This document shows, in pieces, positions 11,954 to 22,378 of a stretch of 64,000 bases of DNA (position 1 is its first letter; every line of letters starts with the position of its first letter). The translations under genes were made by a program, and so were the position numbers. Source of the DNA: Laccaria trichodermophora (taxonomy: Eukaryota > Basidiomycota > Agaricomycetes > Agaricales > Hydnangiaceae); assembly GCA_018417955.1 (NCBI GenBank), contig JACTVC010000024.1, positions 124,001 to 188,000 on the forward strand, read 5' to 3'. The notes under the pieces are model-generated. The model searched no databases. It had not been told where the DNA came from and was given only the letters and a program-made list of their open reading frames with translations.

Positions 11954-13021
11954 TTAGACTATAAGAGTCAGATATATATCAAGTTTACTGATAGACTACA
12001 AAAAAGTCAGACTTAGACTACACATTTTACTGATACACTACAAAAGACTGCAACAGTTGGACTTAGACTACAAAGTTTGTAGTGTGTGCTTTTTCATTAG
12101 AAAAGTTTGTAGTGTCCGCTTTTTTAGACTACAAAAGTTTGTGGTTGACATGTAGTTTATGGTGTCCTTGGCCCTATCTAGGTTATGGGGATGAGGTTGA
12201 AGGATTGCCATCATATTGCCAGTCCTGCAGCATTAGTTTTGACATCATGCACAAGTTGTCTTTCACATTAGGAAAGGCCATACTAAGCCTTTCATATTGA
12301 TACCTACTGTCCTATCTTAAAACATAATTATAAGTTCATGTAGGGATATGGCTGAAAGATAGATGTGACTTTACATATTGCTATTGCCACATCATCAGTT
12401 TCTCACATCATGCCCAAGTTGGCTTTCAAGCCAGAGGAGGCCATTCATGTTGATATCTACTCAACACATGGTCAACTTACAACATGACCTAACTTAAAAA
12501 CACCTCCAAGGATGAATTAGCCCATCATCCTAGGCCCTCAAAGAGCTGTATCAAAGTTGACGTGTACTTTACACTCCCCCACACACTCTGGTTGGACTCC
12601 ACTTGGACTCTGCCATTTTCTTGGGCATTCTGCCATTTTCTTGGGCCAATGATGCCATGATTTGTGATGTGTTGATGTGTGTGATGTTTCTTGCCACATG
12701 ACTTCTTGGATCATGCTGTGTAGCACATCACTGAATGACTTCTCATGTCAGGTATGCATTGAGTTTCTATGCTTGCACATTTATCTTTAGAATTAATATC
12801 TTTTAATCCATAGTAAGGCAAGACCCTGGTTTGGTGTAAACTCCAACACCCTGTGCGGGGTGTCTTTACTCTAGAACATGCTATAGTGTACTATTGCATG
12901 GTAGTGTAGCCTTTTATTAGACTTTGAGTATATTGAAGTGATTCAGTCACAAACTGACTGCAATTCCTACTGCCCAAGGCATGCACATTTCTTGGATGTA
13001 GACTTTAATCAACTAGACTGG
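11954..13021. other. repeat debris
   Basis: Contains an array of GACTACAAA / TTTGTAGTGTCCGCTTTTT motifs (11,975-12,150), which recurs as the arms of the palindrome at 49.6-50.5 kb. It also holds an orphan element end at 12,560-12,625 (CTTTACACTCCCCCACAC followed by GGACTCCA units), resembling the CE2 terminus. No gene is supported. Confidence 0.5.
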
Positions 13022-13026
13022 GTTGT

Positions 13027-13485
13027 TGTGAACCGCTACTTTAGGTAGGATCCACTAGGGTAGTGGGAAAGCCGTTGTGGAACTGGCGAGCAGAGGTGTG
13101 ATGACCCGTGTAGCAGTCGCAGATTGAGGATCACACTCAGAGACAAAGAATGTGACAGTCCAACGTAATTTGTGTTCCGTCTTCTGGGTGCAGTCCCACA
13201 GAAGATGCGTCGTTCAGATCCTTCTTCCTCACTAAACTACTCAAGGTTTGACAACTGTGGCCCTTGGTAAGGCTTTCAGAGTCAAACTTGTAGAGTTCAA
13301 ATAGATGATAAAAGAGATGATATTCCTTGTGTCGTACATGAGGTAGAATACAGCGTACATGATGACGTAATACAAAGATGAAGTAAGCATAAGTGAGACA
13401 TGCAAAGCGTTTACCATAAGCAGGCGAAGGTGATGGAAAGTAATGTGTGTGGGGTAGTGATGCTATGTGGGACTAACCTGTTACA
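13027..13485. mobile_element. solo LTR, 459 bp, with 5-bp target duplication
   Basis: Begins TGTGAACCGC and ends AACCTGTTACA (TGT...ACA). It is flanked by the exact direct repeat GTTGT at 13,022-13,026 and 13,486-13,490, the hallmark of LTR-retrotransposon integration. There is no internal region and no second LTR, so it is a recombination-derived solo LTR. CpG dinucleotides are frequent here, unlike in the flanks, suggesting relatively recent insertion. Confidence 0.8.
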
Positions 13486-13561
13486 GTTGTGTCTAATGAT
13501 CCTTATGATCAATGTGACTGTGTTTCTACTATAGGAGGTTTTATAGGAGAAATCACGTGTA

Positions 13562-15045
13562 CTTTACACTCCTCCACATAGTCCAGTTGGACTCTGGCAG
13601 ACTCCAGCTGGATTTCTGGAGTCCAAATGGAGTCCAACTATCATACAACCAAATGTCTATACTTCTGGATCATCCAGGTGGAGTCTATCTGGAGTCTGTA
13701 TACTCTGTCTGGACTCCATTAGACTTAGACCTTAAGCTGATAATTAAGAGACTTAGATTTCATAAGACAAAGAAAATTGAAGTATATTAGCAACTACATA
13801 AGTTGATTTTACTACATTCTATGTTACAGAGAGGTTGGAAGGAGTGGGGGGGGTGGGAGTATGATCAGGAATGGAGGGGGAGGGAAAGGGAGAAAGGGAA
13901 ATAGGAATGGAGGGAGGGGGTAGAGAGGAATGGAGGGGGAGGGAAAGGAAGGGAGAAGGGAGAGAGGAATGGAGGGGGGAGGGAAAGGGAGAAGGGAAAG
14001 GGGATTGGAGGGAGGGGTAGAGAGGATTGGATGGGGACAGAGAAATGGTGGGGGAGGGAAAGGGAGAAGGGAGAGTGGAATGGAGGGAGAGTGGAAGGGA
14101 GGGAGAGGGAAGAGAGATGAATGGAGGGGGGAGAGAGGAATGGAAGAGGGGGGAGTAGTGAGCAGCATAGGAGGGGGTGGTGAGTAATGGAGGGAGGAAG
14201 GAGTGGTGGTGCTTGGCCCTTGTTGCGTCCCACGTGGGCATTGTGTTGTCGTCCCAGGGCAGCTGTTCATTGTTGCGTGTCGCTGTTGTCGCATGTCGTG
14301 TGTCATCATCATCACATGTCACTATTGTGGCATGTTGTGGTTGTGGTTGTCATCATGTGTCATTGTCGTCGCGTGTCATGGTTGTGGTTGTTGTCATGTG
14401 TTGTTGTTGTTGTCCTTGCATGTCGTGGTTGTGGTTGTTGTCGCGTGTCATCATCATCAGCATTGCATGTTGTCAGTGTCCCATGTCATCGGTATTGTGT
14501 TGGTGTTGTTGTGTGGGGTTGCCGTTGTCATGAGGTTGGTTTGGACAAGGTGCAGTGGTTGGGTGTGTTGAACAAGGTTGGATTTGGTGGGAAGGTGGTG
14601 GGAAGATGAAAGACAACAACAATGCCAATGTGTTTGGCTAGCTTTTGGAATGTGCCAGGAGCGAGGGTATATGGTGTGTCAAGATTTCTAGCTAATAAAG
14701 CCTGTATGGTTTATTGCAGTGGTAAAAGCTACCCAAGTGACTGAGTGTTCAATTCCCAGGCATGGCATTCTTTTTTTCTAGTCTAATGATAACAATAATA
14801 AATAAACAGAAATTGTAAACTCTTGCTGGACTCCATATGGAGTCTGGCTGGTTGACTGTGTTATGAGGTGGAGTCCATGCAGTCCAGATGGTGGACCTGG
14901 AGTCCAGGTGGAGTCCAGGTGGATCCTAGACCAACATTTGGCTGGGTTGCCACCAAAGAAAAAATCTGGATGAACAGCAGTAATCCATCTGGAGTCTGCT
15001 GGAGTCCATCTGGAGTCCAACCAGAATATGTGGAGGAGTGTAAAG
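13562..15045 (-). mobile_element. composite element, GGAGTCC type (CE2)
   Basis: The left end CTTTACACTCCTCCACATAG and right end ATATGTGGAGGAGTGTAAAG are inverted. Both subterminal zones are arrays of GGAGTCCA/TGGACTCC units. In plus order: TIR, polypurine tract (13,830-14,200), GTTGTTGTCGC-rich block (14,220-14,530), tRNA-like segment (~14,698-14,775), TIR. This is the reverse orientation of CE1. Long frames in the polypurine tract are compositional. Confidence 0.7.
14698..14775 (+). ncRNA. tRNA-like, SINE-type Pol III promoter segment
   Basis: AAAGCC-TGTATGG, then an A-box-like TTGCAGTGG (14,714-14,722), B box TGTTCAATTCC (14,746-14,756), then a T7 run after 14,770. It resembles the segments at 40,630-40,714 and 53,573-53,661. 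It does not fold as a normal tRNA, because the acceptor arms do not pair well, so I call it tRNA-derived and not a tRNA gene. Confidence 0.5.
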
Positions 15046-17130
15046 TCCTCCTGGAGCTCAGGACCTGAAGATAGTGTGTCATACCTGGACATGCTGAATG
15101 ATCCATCATTCCCACCAACTACTAGTGGTAAGTTCACTGAAGCAAGTCCTTCCAGCAACACCTTTGCTAATCACGCTTTCAATGCTGCAATTTCAATGAA
15201 TAGTGATTTCAGCAGTATCCCTGAGAATGTGGACATGAGTTGGGCATTGTACGATGCCAGTTCAAGCAGTCCCACCCCAGCTATGCCAGCTCCCACTCAA
15301 GGGTACTCCTTTGGCAATGTTGATTATTTACCCTCAGGCAACTCTCAGCTTTCGCGTTTGGCCCCACGAAAGCTACTAATAATTCCCTGGGCCTGCAACC
15401 CAACACATTTCTCCCACCTCTGGGGTTGGTCCCTCCCCTCCAGTTTCACCTAATTTGGTGCCACAGGAAAGTGTTGTGTTTCCCAATAACTCAAACAAAC
15501 AGCTTCAAATATCTGATATCCTTCCTGATAATCAGTCCCGAAAGAGGTCCAAACCTGACAAGTTTTCCTTGGAAATAGCGAACACTCATAGTAAACCATT
15601 GTTGTTTCTGGAAAGAATACTTTTTTGATGGTAATTGTTGAGGCCGCAAGTGGGCACATAGCTGTATCCAAAGCTGAGCAAATTTCTGTGACTTCACATG
15701 ACCATATTGCAAGGTGACTTGATCCGACTTTTGTTTTTACTGAGTAGTACTGCTCCTTTCATACACCGGTGTTGAGATATCATGTTACGTGTTACATAAC
15801 CTATGTACTACCAATGCAGGTGGATCAGTGTGAAATCCAGAACCTTCTAGGATATTCAGCTGATTGCTGCTTTTATGATGAACAACTGCATATACATGAA
15901 CAAACATATCACATATGGTCAACTTTCAGCAGGGTCTCAGCTACATTTACTCATTCCTCAGCACTCCAATGGAGTCTACAACCCTCACCTGTTGTATAAG
16001 GCTCAGGTGGAATACAAACTGACTGTTCCCAGGAAGAATCTGCAGCTGCTCAAAAGGAATGAACTTGCACACCCAAGATACAATGACTACCCAGTGTTCT
16101 TCAAAATACCGACATCATGTCTTGTTGTCAGCTTTGGCCATGATATAGCTGCCCTATGGGCCCTGGTAAAAGAAGCACAGGGTGACTCCAACAATATTGG
16201 CTTAGTAAGTCACCCCAAATCATTCTACTTGCCACTCAGTCTCCTCAGATTTTGGAGAAAATTACTCCTGATATCCCCACTGATGGAATGTTTCAGAAAA
16301 TCGAAAATCATTGGAACGTGTGCCATGTGAAGGTCCACAATAAGCAACTCTCCATCAGCTGCAACCCAGATGCTACATGTACTGGGCATGGTTGCATCAG
16401 CACATTGGGCAAATTATTGAAAACAGTGTTCCACCTCCAAAAGCAAATGGCAGCATTGATTTCGCAGAGCCTTACTGCTACCATATCAAGGAGGGGCTTG
16501 TCTTGTCCAATACAGCTGCTGTGGAGGTACCACCACCCCCATCAGTCGACAACCCTACCACCAGAGATGAATCAGATGTAATTCAAGAGCTGGTGAGATG
16601 TCCTCATTTTGATTTCCCACCAGCATTCTAATAAGATCAGGTTTCAATGAGTGCAGCTATGGTGTTTGTGGACGCCTTTCTGAAAATGGGTCCAGACAAG
16701 GTGAAAGTCATGCTGGAGGACAAAGACCTAGCTTTCATGAAGGACATGCAAAATATATTCACTCTTATCAGTGCCGAAAGCTCCCAAAGGCTGGTTGGCA
16801 CAGGACCAGACCACAGCACATCAAAAATTGGTGTGGTACTTGGATTTTCAATTTCACAGCTGAGAATGGTACAAACTCCCTCATTCCCTTCTCCACCTCT
16901 CTCTATGTAGTATCAATGCTTGTTGTTTGTATTCTAGATACCTGAGCACAGGAATACCGTTGCAATTATTGATCTTGCCACTTATTGTGGCATGCAGAGT
17001 ACTTACCGTCCAAAACAGACCTATACACAAGTAGGCGACAAAAGAATTGCATGGCTGGAACTAGCCGACACTTGCAAAATGGTACATTCATTGAGCAAGA
17101 TGCTCTCCAAACAGAAGGATGTGTGATGCT
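15046..17130 (+). pseudogene. unrecognised multi-exon protein gene remnant
   Basis: A series of plus-strand open segments in changing frames: Ser/Pro/Asn-rich (15,070-15,350), a block with NELAHPRYNDYPVFFKIP (~16,050-16,120), then ITPDIPTDGMFQKIENHW and HVKVHNKQLSISCNP (16,260-16,370). It continues one frame over as HQHIGQIIENSVPPP and EPYCYHIKEGLVLSNTA to 16,631, then a Lys/Glu-rich segment MGPDKVKVMLEDKDLAFM (16,690-16,745). The amino-acid usage looks like real protein, but frame breaks without clear splice sites suggest decay. I do not recognise the family. Confidence 0.35.
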
Positions 17131-17569
17131 TTTCATGGCTTTTTTGTGCTTGGTAAGTGTATTTCTTCATCTTGCAGGGCCTTCTTCAGCTTTATGAATG
17201 ATGGTAGCACCGTGGTGTGTATAGGTGGCTACTCCAGAGCAGCCTGACTTTCTTATGGAAAAGGAGCAAGAGTTGTAGGACAGTTGGACAGTTTGTGGTG
17301 TTTTAGTTAAGCTTGTAGGTGGGATTGAGGCAGTGTATGGACTCTGTTCTGTATCAAAGGTCAGCAGTGAACTGGTGGACAAGAAATAGCATGTACAATG
17401 TTTGATGTCAGGATCCATGTGCAGCTGCTGCATTGTCATTGGTGAGAACAACAACAAGTCACTCAGTCTTCAAGTTGCGTATCTCCCTGTTGTGTAAGGG
17501 AATGATGGAGCCTGTGAACTCCTTTCCTTGCTAATCACTCAGTAAAAATAAGTTAGAGGTTCCAAAAAT

Positions 17570-17584
17570 GGGTGACTGAAGTGC
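17570..17584 (-). repeat. solo CACTTCAG-type terminus
   Basis: GGGTGACTGAAGTG at 17,571-17,584 is the reverse complement of the terminal sequence CACTTCAGTCACCC of the 19-kb element. It abuts directly the start of a repeat resembling the arm at 9,354. It is probably the surviving right end of a deleted relative. Confidence 0.5.
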
Positions 17585-17880
17585 CCTTTTTGGTCATTTT
17601 TCCCATGATACAATAATTGTAGCCCTTCCTTTTAGCTTTCTAAATGTCTTGAAATCATGTTGTTTGGTGTTGTTTTCATGGAGAAAAAAACAAAAAAAAA
17701 CAGCATTGAGGAAAATGTTTTAGACCATATCTCCACAATGGAAGCACTTCAGGATATAATTTGAACTGATTCTAAAAGCTACAGTGCAGGGCTACAACTT
17801 TTGTGTTTATAACCATTTTAGGAAATTGGTCATGTGATCACCCTCCCAACAACCCTAGTATGGGAATTCTCATGAAATTG
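17585..17880 (+). repeat. single arm related to the 2.6-kb element
   Basis: Shares TTTGGTCATTTTTCCCATGA, ATACAATAATTGTAGCCCTT, TTTTCATGGAGAAA and AGCTACAGTGCAGGG with the arm at 9,354-9,592, in the same orientation. No second arm is nearby. Confidence 0.65.
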
Positions 17881-17929
17881 AGTGCAATCAAGTAGCCTGG
17901 ATCTTCTAATGAAAGTGCAATGAATTAGA

Positions 17930-19413
17930 CTGGATCTCTAATGAAATATCCTAAATACCCTAATGAAATATTCAATAGAATAGCCTGGATATTCTGATGA
18001 AATCACAATGAAATACACTGGATCTCTAATGAAATATATAAAGATCAGGCTATGATACTGAATGAAAATTGCAATGAAATTTCCAGATATTTAATAAAAA
18101 TCACAATGAAAGTCACTGAGCTGCACAATGAAAGTAGCAATGAAATTCCCTGACATACATAATGAAATTGCAATGAAAACTCCGAAAATTGCCAATGAAA
18201 TAGATCCATTGACTCATAAATGGAATGCAACAGAATCCAGTCAATTGTTTGTTTATTTTAATTTTGTTACCAAACAAATGCAACACCATTCCTTTCCACC
18301 ACCAACAACTATATCCTCTCCCCCACCCCCATGACAGCCACGATAAACTGACAATGCCACACCACACCACCCATGACAACGACGATCGACGGCGACGACC
18401 ACCCAGCAATGAACAGCAATGACCACTGCCAGTGAGGTGGCAGCCAAATGGATGACAACAACAACATGACCACTATCCACAAGCACCCACCACCATCCAT
18501 GAGCGCTAACCACAACAACCACACAAACACCACAATGCCACGTCACAAACCAAACAAGCCCCCCACGGCACGATGACAATGACAACAACGATGCCCACAA
18601 CAACAACAATGTCCACGGCAACAAAAATGTCCATGACAATGCAACAATGACAACACAATGACAACACACAACAATGACAAAGCAATGATGACCACGCAAC
18701 AACAACAATGCAACAATGACCATGCAAGGACAACAACACAACAACAACCACACAACCACACAGGATGACGACGACAATGGACGACAAGGCCCAGCACTAC
18801 CCTCTTGCCCTTTATTAGTCCCCACCACTCTCTCTCCCCCCTCCATCAGTCCCCCTCCCACCACCCCCTCCCCAGGGCCTGCCCCACACCATTGCCTGTC
18901 CCTCCTCCCTTCCTTCCTCCCCCTTTCTTATGCTGATCACATTGATCACACTCCCACACCACTCCCTGCCCCTTCCTTCCTTCCTTCCTCCCCCCTTCCT
19001 TCCTTCCTCCCCCCTTCCTTCTTCCTCCCCCCTTCCTTCCTCCTCCCCCCTTCCTTCCTCCCCCCTTCCTTCCCCCCCTTCCTCCCTCCCTCCTTCCTTA
19101 TCCCTCCCTTCCTTCCTTCCTTCCTTCCTCTCCCTCCCTTCCTTCCTCTCCCCCTCCCCCCCTCTCTTCCTGCCCCTTCACTTAACTTAGAAAATAGTAA
19201 ATTAGATGTATATTTGAGTTGTAATATATAAATTTTATAAGAAAGTGTTGATATCCTTTTAAGTCAGTGTGAAGAAGTGTAGATTAGTGTGAATATATCT
19301 AGCACAAAGAAAAGGTGTTGTATCTGTTGTATTCTGGCCCCATTCCTGTGGATTCCTGTGGATTCCGGTCCCATTCCTGAGGATTTCTGCAGGAATGGGT
19401 GGGGCACTGTAAA
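17930..19413 (+). mobile_element. composite element, ATGAAAT type (CE6), left end uncertain
   Basis: The left side is an array of AATGAAATTGCAATGAAA-like units (17,930-18,210). Then come a CAAACAAATGCAAC patch, a CACCAC/CAACAACGAC-rich block (18,300-18,780), a (CCTTCC)n polypyrimidine tract (18,820-19,180), an A+T-rich tail, and a right end with GGATTCC units and GGGGCACTGTAAAGTACT (to 19,413). The architecture matches CE1, but the left terminal motif differs and I cannot place that end exactly. Confidence 0.45.
18820..19180. repeat. (CCTT/CCTTCCTCC)n polypyrimidine tract
   Basis: Near-pure pyrimidine microsatellite within CE6, with runs of CTTCCTTCC. Overlapping open frames on the plus strand are compositional. 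Confidence 0.85.
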
Positions 19414-19544
19414 GTACTGAGTTGAAGGCACGTTACCAATTGGATGCTTAACTGGTCTTATGATGTGGGGGGCTTTGTGAGGATAAGTAGGAGACATCAA
19501 GCAACCTGTACTCATATTATTTGTAGTTGTTGTCATGTACTTCT

Positions 19545-19800
19545 TGGAATCCCAACTTAGGGTTCTGATTCATTTCTTGATCTAATACTATCATCTTGCG
19601 TGCTATGTCTGCTGACTGACAGCTCATGCTTCACAAGCCTTAAGGGCTTGTGACCTCTTCCATCAACACTTCTGGCCAGCTGAGCACCCTGACAACTGCT
19701 CACTTTCAATGGAGTAGGTGCTGAGACGCTGTCAGCTGTCCACTTCCTCTCTTGCCACTTCACTCATGAGAAGTCAATGTACATGGTTTCACAGTTGACC
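19545..19800. repeat. dispersed repeat, second copy at 35,321-35,560
   Basis: Shares CACAAGCCTTAAGGGCTT / CACAAGCCTGAAGGGCTT, GGCCAGCTGAGCACCCTG / AGCCAGCTGAGCACCCTG and a GTGCTGAGAC / GAGCACTGAC context with the copy at 35.4 kb, same orientation. It sits at the 3' side of the gag-like frame, so both may be retrotransposon debris. Confidence 0.55.
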
Positions 19801-20075
19801 AAAAAGTAATCATGGTCCAGGGCTGGTAACATCTCCCACCAGCTTTGTGTATATGAAGTCCATTTGAAAGGTGCCAGCTGGGCAATCCCTTCTTTCATCT
19901 TGGGGCCTAATCCCATGAGAAATCCCATGTTACTTAGATAGTTAATCACAGTCTCACCTGCACCATCCCATTCTGGCAACACTGCACTATTGAGCTTGCA
20001 GTTCAACTGCCATTCTTCCAGAAAGTCTTGGGTTCTGGACAAGTGTTCACAGACCACTTGGGCGAACACAAACAC
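19764..20075 (-). pseudogene. retrotransposon gag-like fragment
   Basis: 103-codon minus-strand frame with LPEWDGAGETVINYLSNMGF, LAPFKWTSYTQSWWEMLPAL and a downstream aromatic-rich segment. The W-D-G, A-P-F, W-W and L-P spacing is like the capsid-proximal gag domain of basidiomycete LTR retrotransposons. No protease, reverse transcriptase or integrase follows, and no paired LTRs were seen. Likely a gag orphan; family assignment is from memory and moderate. Confidence 0.45.
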
Positions 20076-20945
20076 GGACTGGCACCAAAAATGGAACCCT
20101 AACCCCCATCTGTGGCCACCAGTTGCTTGTCACTGTCATTGTCATCATCATTGCCACCACAGTTCCACCTCACCTTGCTCATTGCTTTGATGCCATCAAG
20201 ACAAATCCACTTAGATAATTCTATATCTACTTCCAAGATGTATCCCCTACTTCTCAGCACACTTATCTTGCTATGGCCAAGTACCCACCTGACCCTGAGT
20301 TTCAAATGATTTCCCTCTGTCCTGGAAGGATCAGTCAAGTCTGTGGGAAGGCTATGGGTCCTGTCTGGGTTTACTTCGCCAAGGGAGCTCAGTCAAACCC
20401 AGCAAACCAAGGGAGATTGGTTCAGACATGCATGGTCAAGTCTTTCAGAAGCCACGAGAGTTTGCACTATCAAAAGGCCTGATGAAGAGTCTACAAGGGT
20501 GACAGACAACATGGTCTGATCATCTGAATCTCTGGGTGATCAGTTTTCAAAAGCTGCAAATGTATGTGCTGTCAAAAGTTGAGAGGAATCAAATGACACT
20601 ACTCCATCTTTTGAGATACAGGAGGGAGCATGCTGCAAAGCCTGATTGACTGGATTCTTGATTGACAGGTTCATGATAGCAGTGAGAGATTGCACTGTTG
20701 TGAATCAAGATGTTCCTAGCAAGGCTTCTTTGTCCTTGTAGGGGATTTCCTGTGAGGAGTTTCCAGGAACAGGGGCATTCTCACCCAACGCAGGACTCTG
20801 GTATCCCAGAGGGGATGTGTTAGGTGGCCCAGCTGTAAGATGTATCTGCAACCCAATCCACATGAGTATATAATATGGTTATCAAGTGAGTTACAAAATA
20901 GATGAGCCACAACTATGTACAATCAAGAGGTAAACAATAGTAAAC
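20076..20945. other. A+T-rich debris, no supported gene
   Basis: The plus frame 20,273-20,482 continues upstream as a plausible peptide but has no recognised motif. A minus frame at 20,922-20,716 is equally weak. Possibly further retrotransposon debris. Confidence 0.35.
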
Positions 20946-20959
20946 TAAGATCCCATCTT

Positions 20960-21244
20960 ATGTAAGTAGGAGGTCTTATCAGTGCCTCCCTAATTCCTGC
21001 AGGAATCCAGTCATTCCGGCGGATTCTGGTGGATTCTGGAGGAATCAAATTTGGCAGGGAGGCCTGCTATTTTCATCATTCCAGTGCCTTACCATTCCGG
21101 AATTGAGACTGGAATGTTCCAGTACTTTACAGTGCCCCACCTATTCCTGCAGGAATCTAGTCATTCCAGTGGAATACACAGGAATTCCTGTGCATTCCAG
21201 GGGAATTCCACTAGAATGGGACAGGATATGAGAAGAATAGAGGT
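20960..21244 (+). repeat. two ATTCC-type element ends back to back
   Basis: AGGTCTTATCAGTGCCTCCC and the following GGAATCC arrays (20,967-21,118) match the left end of CE1. From 21,119 CAGTACTTTACAGTGCCCC with more ATTCC units matches the other end type. These are terminal fragments stacked next to CE3. Confidence 0.55.
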
Positions 21245-21409
21245 CTTTACCTTCCCCAGGTTATTCCATGTGGAATCCATGAAGAATTCCATATGGATTC
21301 CATGGAATCAATGTTGGCTGAGGACCCAGCCAGTTTCTTTTTCCATAGACATCATGGATTCCATATGGAATGATGATGGAATGGTCATGGAATGATTAAT
21401 TCCATATGG
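21245..21409 (+). mobile_element. left part of composite element CE3, split by the 19-kb insertion
   Basis: Starts CTTTACCTTCCCCAGGTTAT with TCCATGTGGAATCC, inverted to the right end at 42,215 (ACATGGAATAACCCGGGGAG then GGTAAAG). It runs through ATTCCATATGG units and stops exactly where CACTTCAGTCACCCAC starts. The same ATTCCATATGG array resumes at 40,451. Rejoined, CE3 would be ~1.92 kb. Confidence 0.75.
21403..21409. repeat. target-site duplication, left copy (CATATGG)
   Basis: CATATGG directly precedes the left TIR and directly follows the right TIR (40,451-40,457). Because the target is itself an array of ATTCCATATGG units, the match could partly be chance; an 8-bp duplication with one changed base is also possible. 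Confidence 0.55.
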
Positions 21410-21816
21410 CACTTCAGTCACCCACTGACTACTGACTATTAGTCATGTAATTTCAGTATATATTACATGACTTATAGTAGTACTGTATTTATTCTTTGCA
21501 CTGAATAAATCTACTATATCTATTTTGTATTTCTAATCTGAAGTGTCACACAATTACCTGTCACACAACTGAATCTATTTCTTTGCACTAAATAAATCTT
21601 TCAAGTGCCAAGACTCTGAATTAAATATATTCCATGTTTTCACTACTGGATATAATTTTTGAGGCTGAATAAATCTTTTTGGAGCCAAGAGCATAGAGTG
21701 TCACAAACTTTTATGTCACACTACTCAATGAATTCTTTTTTGCTTTATAGAGTTTTTGTCTCTGAATAGATTTTATCTGAGAGCTGGCAGAGGTCTTACT
21801 CTTCCAAAAAGAAGTT
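21410..21816 (+). repeat. left terminal inverted repeat of the 19-kb element
   Basis: Begins CACTTCAGTCACCCACTGAC and runs to the AAAAAGAAGTT motif. It pairs with 40,450-40,056 with scattered substitutions and a short extra segment near 21,456-21,475. It includes TGTCACAC several times (around 21,545-21,725). Confidence 0.85.
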
Positions 21817-21849
21817 ATTAGATGAAAGTAAATTTCTTAGTGTATCTTA

Positions 21850-22250
21850 GGCAAGCACCTCCACTGTTTCCTGAGCAAATTGCATAAGAGCTGCAACAAC
21901 CACATCAATGCCTCTGATATCTATGCTCATTTGAGATGGTATAATAGCTGCAACAACCAGATCACAGATGCCATGAATGCCATACTCATTTGAAATTGAA
22001 TGAGAGCTGTGACCACCAGACCCCAGATGCCATTGAAGCCTATGCTCTTTTTTTGACTTGGATAGATTGTATAACAGCTGCAACAACCAGATCAAAAATG
22101 CCATTGATGCCATGCTCATTTGAGATTTTATAAGAGCTGCCACAGCCCAGACCACAGATGCCATTGAAGCATATGTTCTTTGTTGACTTGAGTAGATTGT
22201 ATTATAGCTGCAACAACCAGATCACAGACACCATCAATGCCATACTCATC
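21850..22250 (+). repeat. degenerate subterminal tandem repeat, left side
   Basis: Units of about 65 bp on the pattern GCTGCAACAACCAGATCACA, GATGCCAT(T/G)AA(T/G)GCC and CTCATTTGAGAT, repeated roughly six times with variation. The short minus frame across it is repetitive and not a gene. Confidence 0.6.
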
Positions 22251-22378
22251 AATATCTATATCCATTACTTGATAACTTACCACTAGATATATTCAACCAA
22301 ATATATTCAACTGAAACTATTCAATACACTCATTGAAATATATTCACTGTATTTATTTAATTGGAAAAATGTTCTGTC

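Noticed and set aside
13819..14609. Frames of 120-167 codons on both strands
   Set aside because: Polypurine and GTTGTTGTCGC-rich blocks of CE2; no protein-like sequence.
18253..19231. 203-aa hydrophobic/Cys-rich minus frame and 171-aa Pro-rich plus frame
   Set aside because: Low-complexity translation of CAACAACGAC and CCTTCC repeats in CE6.
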